Shown here in pieces: positions 1-11,665 of a stretch of DNA of 64,000 nucleotides. A model generated the notes under the pieces. The model was not told where the DNA came from. It searched no databases and worked only from the letters and a program-made list of their open reading frames with translations. Made by a program: the position numbers and the translations under genes. Position 1 is the stretch's first letter. The number at the start of each line of letters is the position of its first letter. Source of the DNA: Palaemon carinicauda (Eukaryota; Arthropoda; Malacostraca; Decapoda; Palaemonidae); NCBI RefSeq assembly GCF_036898095.1, contig NC_090746.1:111839339-111903338 (forward strand), read 5' to 3'.

Positions 1-1139
1 GGCGTATATATAGGTATGTGTTCGATTTTCCGGTGATTGCCATTTTTTCGTTTTTTCCCAATTCTTTCAAAATTACTACGTACTAAGGAACTATCACAGA
101 GTAATGATTCCTCTAGATGTTTATTTGTCGGAAAATTTTGTTTACTTTTTTTTTGATTGAATATCATCAAATTTTTTTAGCTAAAATATTGTTTTACATT
201 TTTTTTTTCGATTTTATTTCCCTTCAAAAAAAATTTTTTGGGTCAGAATTTTAATTTTATAGTCGTAAAATAATCGACTATTATCCAGCAACCCACCATA
301 CAATTTTTATGCATATCCAATAATAATTAGATTAGTAAATAACACCTTGAAATTGACATACCCTTCCTACATTTCAAGTGGCACATTAGGGAGTCTGAGT
401 CAGTGTGGTTGGCGGCCATTTTGTGGACATATCCGAAGCGTAAGCTGCCCTATCTATATATATTCTTGTTCCCTATAGAATTTGTGATATTTTGGTATAT
501 TTTTACCTGCATAAATATCATATTATATATTAAATATATGTATTTTTTTACGAAATTTCCAAGTACTCAAAAAATTACCTTTAGATATGGCCCCTGATAT
601 ATATGTAATTTAGAAAATAATGAAGATTTTTTTACATATTTCTATTTTAGGATAACATATGTTTATTCCCTAAAAAAATTAGCCACTTCCTATTTCATTT
701 GGGTACCCAAAAAAATTCATGAAATTTGGACAATTTTTTTTGGCCAAAAAAAGTTACCCTTTTTTTCTCATTTCAGATCTTCACCTCCATGGGTCTGACT
801 TCATCCAAAATACATCAAGATGTGTCCTAAACATTCAAGAATCAATTCCTAAAAGGATTTGTGTATATATGTATAAACTTTTTTTTTATGAATTTTTATG
901 TCAGGTCTTTTTTTTTTCTACTTAATTTTTTAAAATATTTATAATAAATAGTTTTTCTGCAGATGAGTAGTATTTATCTTTACAGTTGTTTTAAGCATTC
1001 ATTGAAGTTTTTTTTTGGCAAAAGAAAAAAGGAGGTTACTGCAAAAACTGATTTTTCAAGAATTTTTTTTGGCGTCGGGGTCGTTCGCGTCCGAGTATAC
1101 CCTTAAAGGGGTGTCCGAGGACCGTACCTATCCAGGGTT
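1..1139. other. AT-rich intergenic DNA, no gene recognised
   Basis: This stretch is strongly AT-rich with many poly-T runs. The open frames at 403-597 and 719-925 are low-complexity and resemble no family I know. The last 70 bases, with short phrases such as cttaaaggggtgtccgagg, look like the edge of a dispersed repeat that continues into the tandem unit starting near 1140. I see no promoter, RNA gene or conserved coding signal. Confidence 0.6.
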
Positions 1140-1977
1140 AAGGCTATTAGCACAATTTTAAAAAAATATATTGCAAAATGTGCTTGAAAAAGAAAATGCC
1201 TGGAGGTTAAGGGTTGGGAAGTTCCAAATAGCTTGGGGGTAAAAGGGTTAATAGCTCATCCTCTCAGCGAAGTTTGTATTCCAGTTACGGAAAATTATAT
1301 ATGGAATAAATCACTAATGGCAGATAAGCAAACTAACCTATGGCATATTAATGTAGATCTTGTATGGAAAATTACAATCTTGCAGTGGCAATGATTTCCA
1401 GGAGGATATAAACATTCTCACTTACCATTCCAGGTTACAATACTGTACTGTAGAGTCATCACCGATAACCTGAACTGAAGGTGAGATTTAGTTCAGATAC
1501 AATTTTGTAACCATCACACCACTTTATATTTACCTTAGTGTAATGCTCACATAATTATTTTAAATCATTATTTTTAACAAAATTATTTTAAATCATCATT
1601 TTCAACATTACTGTAACTATCATAATTCAATAATGTAACCCGACAATTTATTCAAAAGAAACAATTATTGAGATATTTAGGTTTAAGTTTATAAAATAAT
1701 CTGTATTTCTGTTAAAGAAAGTATATATGTACAGTAACATACTATGCAAGAGACAACACATATGAAGTTGCGTCATGCTTCACAAACGCATAGCGGCGTA
1801 GGCTACCAGTTGTCTAGACAAAAATATCGAACACTTACAATAAGTACAGTTAAGTTGTACTGTACTAATATTACTGTACATATATTACAGTAATATACAC
1901 TACAGTATCAGTAAGTATTAGCTTACAGTACAGTATTACTAGGTAGGAACACATTTTACTATACAGAACAGTTAGGG

Positions 1978-2690
<713 letters not shown>

Positions 2691-3020
2691 AGTTAGAGGA
2701 TGATAACGACTGTAAAACTTTACAGTAGCACAATACTGTACTGTATCCTATGTCCAGTACACAGTGTACATGTGTGTAAATATACAGTACACATGATTAT
2801 AAACTATTGTAGAAACCAAATTAAAACAATATTAGGCAGTATTTACTGTGCTAATCATCAGCTCGGGCACCGGCTCGTCGCAAGGGCAGTGACTTTTTAG
2901 GTAAGGAGTTAGCCCACCCTAGTCCAGCATTTATTTGCGAAAATTCCCTTTTCAAGCCCGTGTCTGTAACATAACTAACGCGAAGAGGGAGGCCTGACGG
3001 TAGTTAACCCTCGCTAAATT

Positions 3021-3206
3021 TTAAAACTTTTACCCACAATGGACGTACTGGTACGTTTCACAAAACTCATCCCTTTACCCCCATTGGACGTACCGGTACG
3101 TCCTTGCAATATTTACATTTTTTTGCATATTTTTGATAACTTTATGAGAAACTTCAGGCATTTCCAAAAATAATGAGACCAACCTGACCTCTCTAAGACG
3201 AAAATT
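3021..3206. other. Insert between tandem units, with an 18-bp perfect palindrome
   Basis: These roughly 190 bp separate tandem copies 1 and 2; copies 2 and 3 abut directly at about 13,868. It contains two related phrases: ggacgtactggtacgt near 3041, and the perfect palindrome GGACGTACCGGTACGTCC at 3086-3103, each preceded by a similar ttaccc...attgg/aatgg context. That indicates a short internal duplication of about 45 bp. No coding capacity is seen. Confidence 0.6.
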
Positions 3207-3746
3207 AAGGCTGTTAGCGCGATTCAAAAAAAAATATATTGCAAAATGTGCTTGAAAAAGAAAATGCCTGGAGGTTAAGGGTTGGGAAGTTCCAAATAGC
3301 ATAGGGGTAAAAGGGTTAATAGCTCATCCTCTCAGCGAAGTTTGTATTCCAGTTACGGAAAAATTATATATGGAATAAATCACTAATGGCAGATAAGCAA
3401 ACTAACCTATGGCATATTAATGTAGATCTTGTATGGAAAATTACAATCTTGCAGTGGCAATGATTTCCAGGAGGATATAATCATTCTCACTTACCATTCC
3501 AGGTTACAATACTGTACTGTAGAGTCATCACCGATAACCTGAACTGAAGGTGAGATTTAGTTCAGATACAATTTTGTAACCATCACACCACTTTATATTT
3601 ACCTTAGTGTAATGCTCACATAATTATTTTAAATCATCATTTTTAACATTACTGTAACTATCATAATTCAATAATGTAACCCGACAATTTATTTAAAGGA
3701 AACAATTATTGTGATATTTAGGTTTAAGTTTATAAAATATTCTTTA
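3207..3746. repeat. Tandem unit S, copy 2, left part
   Basis: This matches 1140-1705 of copy 1 closely, with small differences such as a missing stretch near 1560-1590. It is cut at the dinucleotide TA (3745-3746) by the Tigger transposon. The unit resumes at 13267 with tatttctgttaaag, exactly where copy 1 continues. Confidence 0.85.
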
Positions 3747-3790
3747 CAGTGGAACCTTTACATAAGAATGTCCTAACATACGAATTTACC
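3747..3790 (+). repeat. Tigger left terminal inverted repeat
   Basis: This begins CAGTGGAACC and contains cctaacatacgaattta. It pairs imperfectly with the complement of the right end, where aacatacga and gaacgaattaagatcgta are seen. The exact inner boundary is uncertain because the arms have diverged. Confidence 0.8.
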
Positions 3791-4074
3791 AACACCCGAA
3801 GTAAAATTTGACCCAATTTCTGTCTCGACACCCGAAGAGTTGCTCCAACATACGAAGTAAACATTACGCGTACGCGTGGAATTTTCTCGAAAGCGTCCAG
3901 CGTCGTTTGTTGTTGACGCCGCTAGACGGCAGCACATCGGAGGGACGTCAATCTAGCGTCACCTTGATCAGTCCTCTCATCTCGTGCGCAGCATGTGGTT
4001 GTCCTCTATTCGCTCAGTTTTAACAGAGTTTTTTATCTTCCTTTTTCACGTGTTGTTTTCTGTGTTCCCTAATC

Positions 4075-5808
4075 ATGGGTCCTAAAAAGCTTAGTTTCGG
4101 TTCAGGAAGTAGTAGTAGTGGTGAGAAAAGGAGGAAGTCTATGCTTTCATTAGAATTAAAGCAAGAAATAATAGAAAAGCATGAGCGAGGTGTACGTGTT
4201 AGCGATCTGGCTAAACAATACGGCCGGAATATGTCTACGATTATAAAACAGAAGGCAGCCATTAAATCAGTGAAACCTTCGAAGGGGATCACGATTATTT
4301 CCAAACGTTGTAGCCCTACCCTTGAAGAGATGGAACGACTTTTGTTAATATGGATCAAAGACTAGGAGATTGTTGGCGATACGATCACGGAAACTATCAT
4401 TTGTGAGAAGGCCAGCTCTATCTACAGTGACTTGAAGGCGGCGCGCTCTCGGGGTGACGCGAGGGAGAGTTCAGCCGATCCTACGACAGAGGAATTCAAG
4501 GCGTCTCGAGGTTGGTTCGAGAAATTTAGGAAACGGACCGGGATTCATTCAGATGTCTGTCATGGAGAAGCTTAAGAGTTCGGACACCAAGGCTGCTAAA
4601 GACTTTGTTAAAAAGTTTGAAAGCATCGTGGCGGAGGAAGGTTACGTAGAGCAGTAGGTGTTCAACTGTGATGAAACCGGTCTGTTTTGGAAAAAGATGC
4701 CTAGTCGAACGTACATTACCGCCGAAGAGAAGAAAATGCCTGGACATAAGCCAATGAAGGATCGGTTGACTCTTGCGCTTCGTGCCAACACCAGCGGGGA
4801 CTGCAAAATAAAGCCATTATTGGTTTACCATTCCGTAAACCCTAGGGCATTTAAAGCACATAGAATTAATAAAGACCTGCTACATGTTCTATGGCGTTCT
4901 AATTCTAAGGCTTGGGTTACTAGGCATATCTTTGTGGAATCGGTAAACGTAGTTTTCGGCCCTGCTGTCAAGAAGTATCTTCAGGAGAGGAATTTGCCTT
5001 TGAAGTGCTTGCTTTGTTTGGACAATGCACCCGCTCACCCCGCCCCGGACTCGAAGATATCATCGACGAATCCAAATTCATCAAGGTGTTGTATCTTCCA
5101 CCGAATACCACCCCTATCCTCCAGCCTATGGACCAGCAAGTCATCTCTAATTTTAAGAAGTTGTACACCAAGCACTTATTTAAGCAGTGCTTTAATGTTA
5201 CGCAAAGCACTAACTTAACTTTGCGTGAATTTTGGAGGAGCCACTTTAATATCGTGCACTGCTTAAAGATCATTGATCAGGCTTGGGAGGGAATAACTCG
5301 TCGGACCCTGAATTCCGCTTGGAAGAAGCTTTGGCCTGATGCTGTTGCTCCCAGAGATTTCGAAGGTTTTGGCCCCGAGAATGAACCTGTGGTTGCCGCC
5401 GAGGAAGACGTCAAAGAGATTGTATCCCTTGGCAAGTCCATGGGTCTGGAGGTGGATGAAGATAACATCACCGAACTCGTCGATGAGCATCATGAAGAGC
5501 TCATCACCGAGGAACTCAAGGAGCTGCAAGCCATGCAGCATTATGAGTTCCAAGCGCAGTTGAGCGAGTCAGAGGAGATCGAGGAGGTAGGCCAAATCTT
5601 AGGTACGGCGGAAATAAAACAGATGTTGGCATATCATCAACACGTGGATGATTTCATCGACAAGCATCACCCACAGAAACTTCAGGTTTGCAGTGTTGTT
5701 GCGCAGTTCGATGATGTTTGCTTAACGCATTTCAGAAAAATCCTCAAAAGCCGTACCAAGCAACTTTCACTCGATAGTTTCTTTAAAAAAATCTTTAAAA
5801 CGGTCTAG
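4075..5808 (+). pseudogene. Tigger-type DDD transposase, broken
   Basis: This encodes the cut-and-paste transposase of the Tigger/jerky/CENP-B-like family. From the ATG at 4075, an N-terminal basic region leads to a psq-type helix-turn-helix (LSLELKQEIIEKHE, then SDLAKQYGR) and a CENPB-type DNA-binding segment (GWFEKFRKRTG). The DDE domain follows with FNCDETGLFWKK (first Asp at 4670-4672), CLDNAPAHP (second, 5021-5023) and PPNTTPILQPMDQQ (third, 5131-5133), so all three catalytic aspartates are visible. The C-terminus ends in LSLDSFFKK. The gene is broken by in-frame TAG codons at 4363-4365 and 4655-4657, a frameshift near 4570-4577 and another near 5035-5060. With these lesions it cannot make a full enzyme. 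The high residue conservation suggests recent decay. Confidence 0.93.
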
Positions 5809-6075
5809 TGATCAAGATGAAAAGAAAGTGAAGCAAAGAAAAGGAAGACCGAATCGAGTGAAAGTGATGAAAATTAAAAATAAGAAAAGAAAAAATGTAA
5901 AAAAAAAATAAGCTAAGTTAAGTTAAAGTTCACGTAGTAGCGTAAGTTAGTGTAAGTTATCGTATACGTTATCGTACAAAGTTACCGTCCCTAACTCCTT
6001 GCTGATCTTCTGTCTCCTCCTGCCTAGCAGTCCCTACACCTGCGCTGGCCTGTCGCTAAGGTAAAGTGTTACATT
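5809..6075 (+). other. Tigger 3' untranslated region up to the DIRS insertion
   Basis: This is A-rich sequence with repeated gttaagttagtgtaagtta phrases after the transposase stop. It is interrupted at an AAAA run (6076-6079) by DIRS element B. The Tigger sequence resumes at about 13,016 (ctgcttttttatttatt) and runs to the right terminal repeat. Confidence 0.7.
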
Positions 6076-6117
6076 AAAATGTTATTTTCATTAGTAAAAT
6101 AAATTTTTGAATATACT

Positions 6118-6273
6118 TACCCGATAATCATGTAGCTGTCAACTCTGTTGCCGACAGAAATCTACGGTCGGGATACGCCAGCGATCGCTATACAGGTGGG
6201 GGTGAACACAACAGCGCCATCTGTGGTCAGGTACTCCAGTACTTCTTGTCAACACCACCTCAATTTTTTCCTC
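6118..6273 (+). repeat. DIRS B inverted terminal repeat, low-coordinate copy
   Basis: About 155 bp, from ttacccgataatcatgtagc to acctcaattttttcctc, is an almost perfect inverted copy of 12844-12998. The outermost 40 bp (6080-6117) are specific to this end, as in DIRS1-type elements. Confidence 0.93.
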
Positions 6274-6317
6274 GGTCCACTGGTTCTCTATGGGGAGGAA
6301 GGGTGGGTCAATTAAAT

Positions 6318-6408
6318 CATGATTATCAGGTAAGTATATTCAAAAATTTATTTTACTAATGAAAATAACATTTTTCAATATTAATCTTACCCGATAATCA
6401 TGTAGCTG
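6318..6408. repeat. DIRS B internal complementary region (circle-junction copy)
   Basis: Bases 6318-6371 are the inverted complement of the outer low end (6077-6130). Bases 6372-6408 are the inverted complement of the outer high end (12979-13015). Joined, they reproduce the sequence expected if the two element ends met head to tail. In the DIRS1 model this region templates completion of the ends of a circular intermediate. Confidence 0.88.
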
Positions 6409-6794
6409 ATTCACACCCAGGGTGGTGGGTGGAGACCAGCATACATGTTAACAAAGAAGCTAAGTATCCCGTATTTTATTTTATTAGTTATTCAAAAATA
6501 ACATAAAATAAATAAGTACCTGGTAAGGAAGACGACTTGAACCATTACTCTGCCTTTATTAAGTACGTCTTCCTTACTGAGCGTAGCGGTCCTCTTAGGA
6601 TGCTGAACGACTCTTAGGTGCTGAAGTATAAAGGGCTGCAACCCATACTAAAGGACCTCATCACAACCTTTAACCTCGGCGCTTCTCAAGAAAGAATTGA
6701 CCACCCGCCAAATCAACAAGGATGTGGAAGGCTTCTTAGCCGACCGTACAACCCATAAAAAGTATTCAAGAGAAAGGTTAAAAGGGTTATGGGA

Positions 6795-9127
6795 TTATGG
6801 GAATGTAGTGGCTGAGCCCCCGCCTACTACTGCATTCGTTGCTATGAATGGTCCCAGGGTGTAGCAGTTCTCGTAAAGAGACTGGACATCTTTGAGATAG
6901 AATGATGCGAACACTGACTTGCTTCTCCAATAGGTTGCATCCATAACACTCTGCAGAGAACGGTTCTGTTTGAAGGCCACTGAAGTAGCCACAGCTCTCA
7001 CTTCATGTGTCCTTACCTTCAGCAAAGCAAGGTCTTCTTCCTTCAGATGAGAATGTGCTTCCCTAATCAGGAGCCTGAATAAGTAAGAAACTGAGTTCTT
7101 AGACCTTGGAAGAGAAGGCTTCTTGATATCACACCATAAGGCTTCTGATTGTCCTCGTAAAGGTTATGACCTTTTTAGATAGTACCTAAGAGCTCTAACT
7201 GGGCAAAGTACTCTCTCCAGTTCGTCCCCCACCAAGTTGGACAGGCTTGGGATCTCGAACGACTTAGGCCAAGGACGTGAAGGAAGCTCGTTTAGCAAAA
7301 AACCGAGCTGCAAGGAACATGTAGCCATTTCAGATGTGAAAACTATGTTCCTGCTGAAGGCGTGGATCTCACTTACTCTTTTAGCTGTTGTCAAGCACAC
7401 GAGGAAAAGAGTTTTTAATGTGAGGTCCTTAAAAGAGGCTGATTGGAGAGGTTCAAATCTTGATGACATAAGGAACCTTAGGACCACGTCTAGATTCCAG
7501 CCTGGAGTGGACAACCGACGTTCCTTTGAGGTCTCAAAAGACCTAAGGAGGTCCTGTAGATCTTTGTTGGTGGAAAGATCCAAGCCTCTGTGGCGGAAAA
7601 CCGCTGCCAACATACTTCTGTAACCCTTAATCGTAGGAGCTGAAAGGGATCTTACGTTCCTTAGATGTAACAGGAAGTCAGCAATCTGGGTTACAGTGGT
7701 ACTGGTTGAGGAAACTGCATTGGCCTTGTACCAGCTTCGGAAGACTTCCCCTTTAGACTGATAGACTCTGAGAGTGGATGTCCTCCTTGCTCTGGCAATC
7801 GCTCTGGCTGCCTCCTTCGAAAAGCCCCTAGCCCTTGAGAGTCTTTCGAAAGTCTGAAGGCAGTCAGACGAAGAGCGTGGAGGTTTGGGTGTACCTTCTT
7901 TACATGAGGTAGACGTAGAAGGTCCACTCCTAGAGGAAGAGTCCTGGGAATGTCGACCAGCCATTGCAGTACCTCTATGAACCATTCTCTCGCGGGCCAG
8001 AGCGGAGCCAACCAACGTCAGCTGTGTCCCTTTGCGAGAGGCGAACTTCTGAAGTACCCTGTTGACAATCTTGAACGGCGGGAATGCATACAGGTCGAGA
8101 TGGGACCAATCCAGCAGAAAAGCATCCACGTGAACTGCTGCTGGGTCTGGAATCGGAGAACAATACAACGGGAGCCTCTAGGTTATCGAGGTAGCGAACA
8201 GATCTATGGTTGGCTGACCCCACAGGGCCCAAAGTCTGCTGCAAACATTCTTGTGAAGGGTCCACTCTGTGGGGATGACCTGACCCTTCCGGCTAAGGCG
8301 ATCTGCCATGACATTCATATCGCCCTGAATGAACCTCGTTACCAGCGTGAGCTTTCGATCTTTTGACCAGATGAGGAGGTCCCTTGCGATCTAGAACAAC
8401 TTCCACGAATGAGTCCCTCCCTGCTTGGAGATGTAAGCCAAGGCTGTGGTGTTGTCAGAGTCCACCTCCACCACCTTGTTAAGCTGGAGGGACTTGAAGT
8501 TTATCAAGGCCAGATGAACCGCCAACAGCTCCTTGCAATAGATGTGAAGTGTCCTTAGCTCCTGATTCCATGTTCCCGAGCATTCCTGTCCGTCCAAAGT
8601 CGCACCCCAGCCCGTGTCTGATGCGTCAGAGAAGAGACGGCGGTCGGGTTTCTGAACAGCCAAAGGTAGACTTCCTTGAGAAGAAAGCTGTTCTTTCACC
8701 ACGTGAGAGTAGACCTCCTCTCTTCGGAAACAGGAACTGAGACCGTCTCTAGCGTCATGTCCTTTATCCAGTGAGTCGCTAGATGATACTGAAGGGGGAG
8801 GAGGTGGCGTCTCCCTAACTCGATGAACAGGGCCAGCGATGAAAGTGTCCCTGTTAGACTCATTCACTACCTGACTGAGCATCGGTTCCTTCTCAGCATG
8901 CTCTGGATGCATTCTAGGGCTTAGTAGATTCTTGGGGCCGACGGAAAAGCCCGAAAAGCTCGACTCTGAAGATCCATACCCAGGTAGACAATGGTCTGGG
9001 ATGGGACGAGCTGGGACTCCTCAAAATTGACCAGGAGGCCCAGTTCCTTGGTCAGATCCATAGTCCATCTGAGAATCTCCAGAAGGCGACGACTTGTGGG
9101 AGCTCTTAAAAGCTAGTCGTCTGACGG
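6795..9127 (-). pseudogene. DIRS B RT (C-terminal part)-RNase H-tyrosine recombinase, decayed
   Basis: Reading right to left, the RT remnant begins at its motif C, where the DD pair (about 9110) is followed by an in-frame TAG in place of the usual Trp. Then come LGLLVNFEESQLVPSQ and VYLGMDLQ. RNase H follows with SDASDTGWGATLDG, ELLAVHLALINF and DSDNTTALAYISKQGG, then PTIDLFATSIT. The tyrosine recombinase spans about 8000-6795: LLHLRNVRSLSAPTIKGYRS, the first catalytic Arg in TTAKRVSEIHAFS, HEVRAVATSVAF (His and second Arg), a Trp in DATYWRSKSV, and the Tyr in FASFYLKDV. All recombinase catalytic residues survive. Visible lesions are stops near 8391, 8178-8181 and 7164-7166 and a frameshift near 8700. 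Most of the RT upstream of motif C is deleted and joins gag-like sequence directly. Confidence 0.88.
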
Positions 9128-9661
9128 AGCCGGACACAAGATCATGGTACTGCTGCACAGTCTGTAAACTGTCAACCATGGGGAAGCGAGGAAGTACAGC
9201 GACAACCCGAAGCTGTCTAGACTGTCTGGGTCGTACAGACAACTCCTTATCGGGTTGCTGAGGTTGCCGCACTGCGTCACAACAAGTCACTTCTGCTGGT
9301 TGTTGAACGTCTTCCCAGTGACACACTGACTCCGTAAACAAAAAAAAATCCTCTAACAAGGACTAAGCTTGGACTGCATGTCTTGCAACAAAGCTCAAGG
9401 TCTATGGGAACAGGTGTGGTAACAGACGGGGTTAGCGACTGAAGTGGAACCATTACCCTCCCTGGAAGCATGTTATGCTTAAATAAAAGTCCATAGGAGG
9501 CTAAGCAGCTAAAGGCTCCTCTCCAAATGACAGAGTCCTCAAGGGAATATCAGAAGGAGGGAGAATAGCACTTTCTCATCTACAGGAACCATATCCGAGA
9601 AAAGCTAAGTTCTCTCAGTGAGGGTTTCACTGGTGCAAAAGCAGCAGACTAGAAGGCAACG
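9128..9661 (-). other. Gag-side remnant of DIRS B, function unclear
   Basis: This lies between the truncated RT and the tandem-repeat zone. A minus-strand frame at 9021-9359 reads through (VRQPQQPDKELSVRPRQSRQ) and is Gln/Pro-rich like the gag repeats beside it, so it probably belongs to the end of the gag-like ORF. I recognise no domain. Confidence 0.4.
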
Positions 9662-9717
9662 TTATGAAACTGCTTGACAGTCTAGTGAGTTGGCAACAAC
9701 CAAAGATGTGTGACTGA

Positions 9718-10945
9718 GGAGCATGCGGTAAGGTATGCAGAGCATGCTGTATGCAGAGCATGCTGTATGTAGAGCATGCTGTAAGGTAAGCAGAGCATGT
9801 TGCATGGCGTGCGGCTTATGCTGCATGGGAAGAGGCTCATGCTGCATGGGATGAGGCTCATGCTGCATGGTATGAGGCTCATGCTGCATGGGATGAGGCT
9901 CATGCTGCAAGGGATGAGGCTCATGCCGCATGCGTTGAGGAGGATGCCGCATAGTATGAGGCTCCTGCCTCATGGGTTGAGGCGGTTGCCGCATAGCATG
10001 AGGCTCCTGCCTCATGGTTTGAGGAGGATGCCGCATAGCATGAGGCTCCTCATAGCATGAGACTCCTGCCTCATGGGTTGAGGAGGATGCCGCATAGCAT
10101 GAGGCTCCTGCCTCATGGGTTGAGGAGGATGCCGCAAGGCATGAGGCTCCTGCCTCATGGGTAGAGGAGGTTGCCGCATAGCATGAGGCTCCTGCCGCAT
10201 AGCATGAGGCTCCTGCCTCATGGGTTGAGGAGGATGCCGCATAGCATGAGGCTCCTCATAGCATGAGGTCCCTGCCTCATGGGTTGAGGAGGATGCTGCA
10301 TAGCATGAGGCTCCTCATAGCATGAGGCTCCTGCCTCATGGGTTGAGGAGGATGCCGCATAGCCTGAGGCTGCTGCCTCAAGGATGGTGGAGGTTGCTGC
10401 AACGCATGAGGCTGCTGCCTCAAGGATGGAGGAGGTTGCCGCAACGCATGAGGCTCCTGCCTCAAGGGAAGAGGAGGTGAGTTGAGGCTCTTGCCTCAAG
10501 AGTTGAGGTTCTTGCCTCAAGAGTTGAGGCTCTTGCCTCAAGAGTTGAGGTTCTTGCCTCAAGAGTTGAGGTTCTTGCCTCAAGAGTTGAGGCTCTTGCC
10601 TCAAGAGTTGAGGTTCTCGCCTCAAGAGTTGAGGCTCTTGCCTCAAGAGTTGAGGCTCTTGCCTCAAGAGTTGAGGCTCCTGCCTCAAGGGTTGAGGAGG
10701 TTGCCGCAACGCATGAGGCTCCTGCCTCAAGGGAAGAGGAGGTGAGTTGAGGCTCTTGCCTCAAGAGTTGAGGCTCTTGCCTCAAGAGTTGAGGCTCTTG
10801 CCTCAAGAGGTGAGGTACTTGCCTCAAGAGTTGAGGTTCTTGCCTCAAGAGTTGAGGCTCTTGCCTCAAGAGTTGAGGCTCCTGCCTCAAGGGTTGAGGA
10901 GGTTGCCGCATAGCAAGAGGCTCCTGCCTCAAGTTAAGTGGAGGT
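9718..10945. repeat. Coding minisatellite in DIRS B gag (MRQEPH / LLRQEPQ repeats)
   Basis: A 1.2-kb array of related short units. Sub-arrays are: 16-bp units with gagcatgctgta (9718-9790); 21-bp units reading MQHEPHP on minus (about 9795-9925); units of 24 and 42 bp reading MRQEPHA and MRHPPQP (9925-10470); and 21-bp units reading LLRQEPQ (10482-10910). Every unit length except the first is a multiple of three, so the reading frame is kept. The 21-bp unit contains TTGAGG and CCTCAA separated by six bases, so each unit is a small inverted repeat and both strands stay open for long distances. Confidence 0.93.
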
Positions 10946-11665
10946 TGCTGCATAGCGCTGGTACCTGGCAACTCCCAATGCGGCAGCTCACGCATGGAGG
11001 CAGGAGGAGCCTCAACATCATACGTCTGGCAGGGTGGACTGCGCAGAGGTGGAGGAGCGCTCGCAGGAGGAGGTGTGTTAACCTTCTCTGCCTGAAACTC
11101 CTGCATCAAAACCGCAAGCTGAGACTGCATTGTCTGCAGCATAGACCACTAGAGTCTAAGAAAGACAACAACAAACGGAGCTACTGTCCGTTGAGACTGA
11201 GGGTCTAAAACAGCTGGTGCGGCAACAGACGGAGTTACTGCCTGTTGCGGTACCACCTTGCCTCTCTGGGAGGTGTGCAGTTGTCGTACTGCAGCAAGTC
11301 CGAACTGACCCAGCGCTAATGGCTCCACCTAGGAGTTGGACTTGCGCGGAAGGGACCGACTTGCACTTAAAAGCTGCAAGATTTGGTCCATGGTTTCTGC
11401 GAGAAACCTCTTCCGCAGACGAGGAATAAATGGGCTCTCTCGTCTTTGTGTGGGTGGGGTGATCACGTCGGCTACGTGAGTTGGTTACACCCGAAACCAC
11501 GGAGGGAAACGTCTGTTCGTCGATCAAGGCCTGATGAACCCATAAGTCCTTCGACGTTACTTCTCCCCTGGCTTGGGAGCTTGTAAGAGGTCCCAGACTA
11601 GGCGAACAACTGGCACGAACAGACGAACCCTCGAACGCAACACTGTAACACTTTGCGCTTATCAC
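10462..11665 (-). pseudogene. DIRS B gag-like ORF, N-terminal part
   Basis: Two minus-strand frames (11156-11665 and 10462-11142) lie upstream of the pol relic, where DIRS elements encode gag. The second starts MLQTMQSQLAVLMQEFQ, a short helix likely to be a coiled coil, then a Pro-rich linker (TPPPASAPPPLRSPP), then the LRQEPQ repeats. The first contains ETMDQILQ-type sequence in an alternative frame, so a frameshift separates the two. No zinc knuckle is visible. The assignment as gag rests on position and composition, not on a recognised domain. Confidence 0.55.

Noticed and set aside
7237..7623. Plus-strand open frame in the recombinase region
   Set aside because: It is the antisense shadow of the minus-strand tyrosine recombinase, whose catalytic motifs are clearly visible.
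9797..11208. Plus-strand LPQELRL and MLHGMRL frames
   Set aside because: These are antisense shadows of the gag minisatellite, kept open by the self-complementary unit. They have no independent support as genes.
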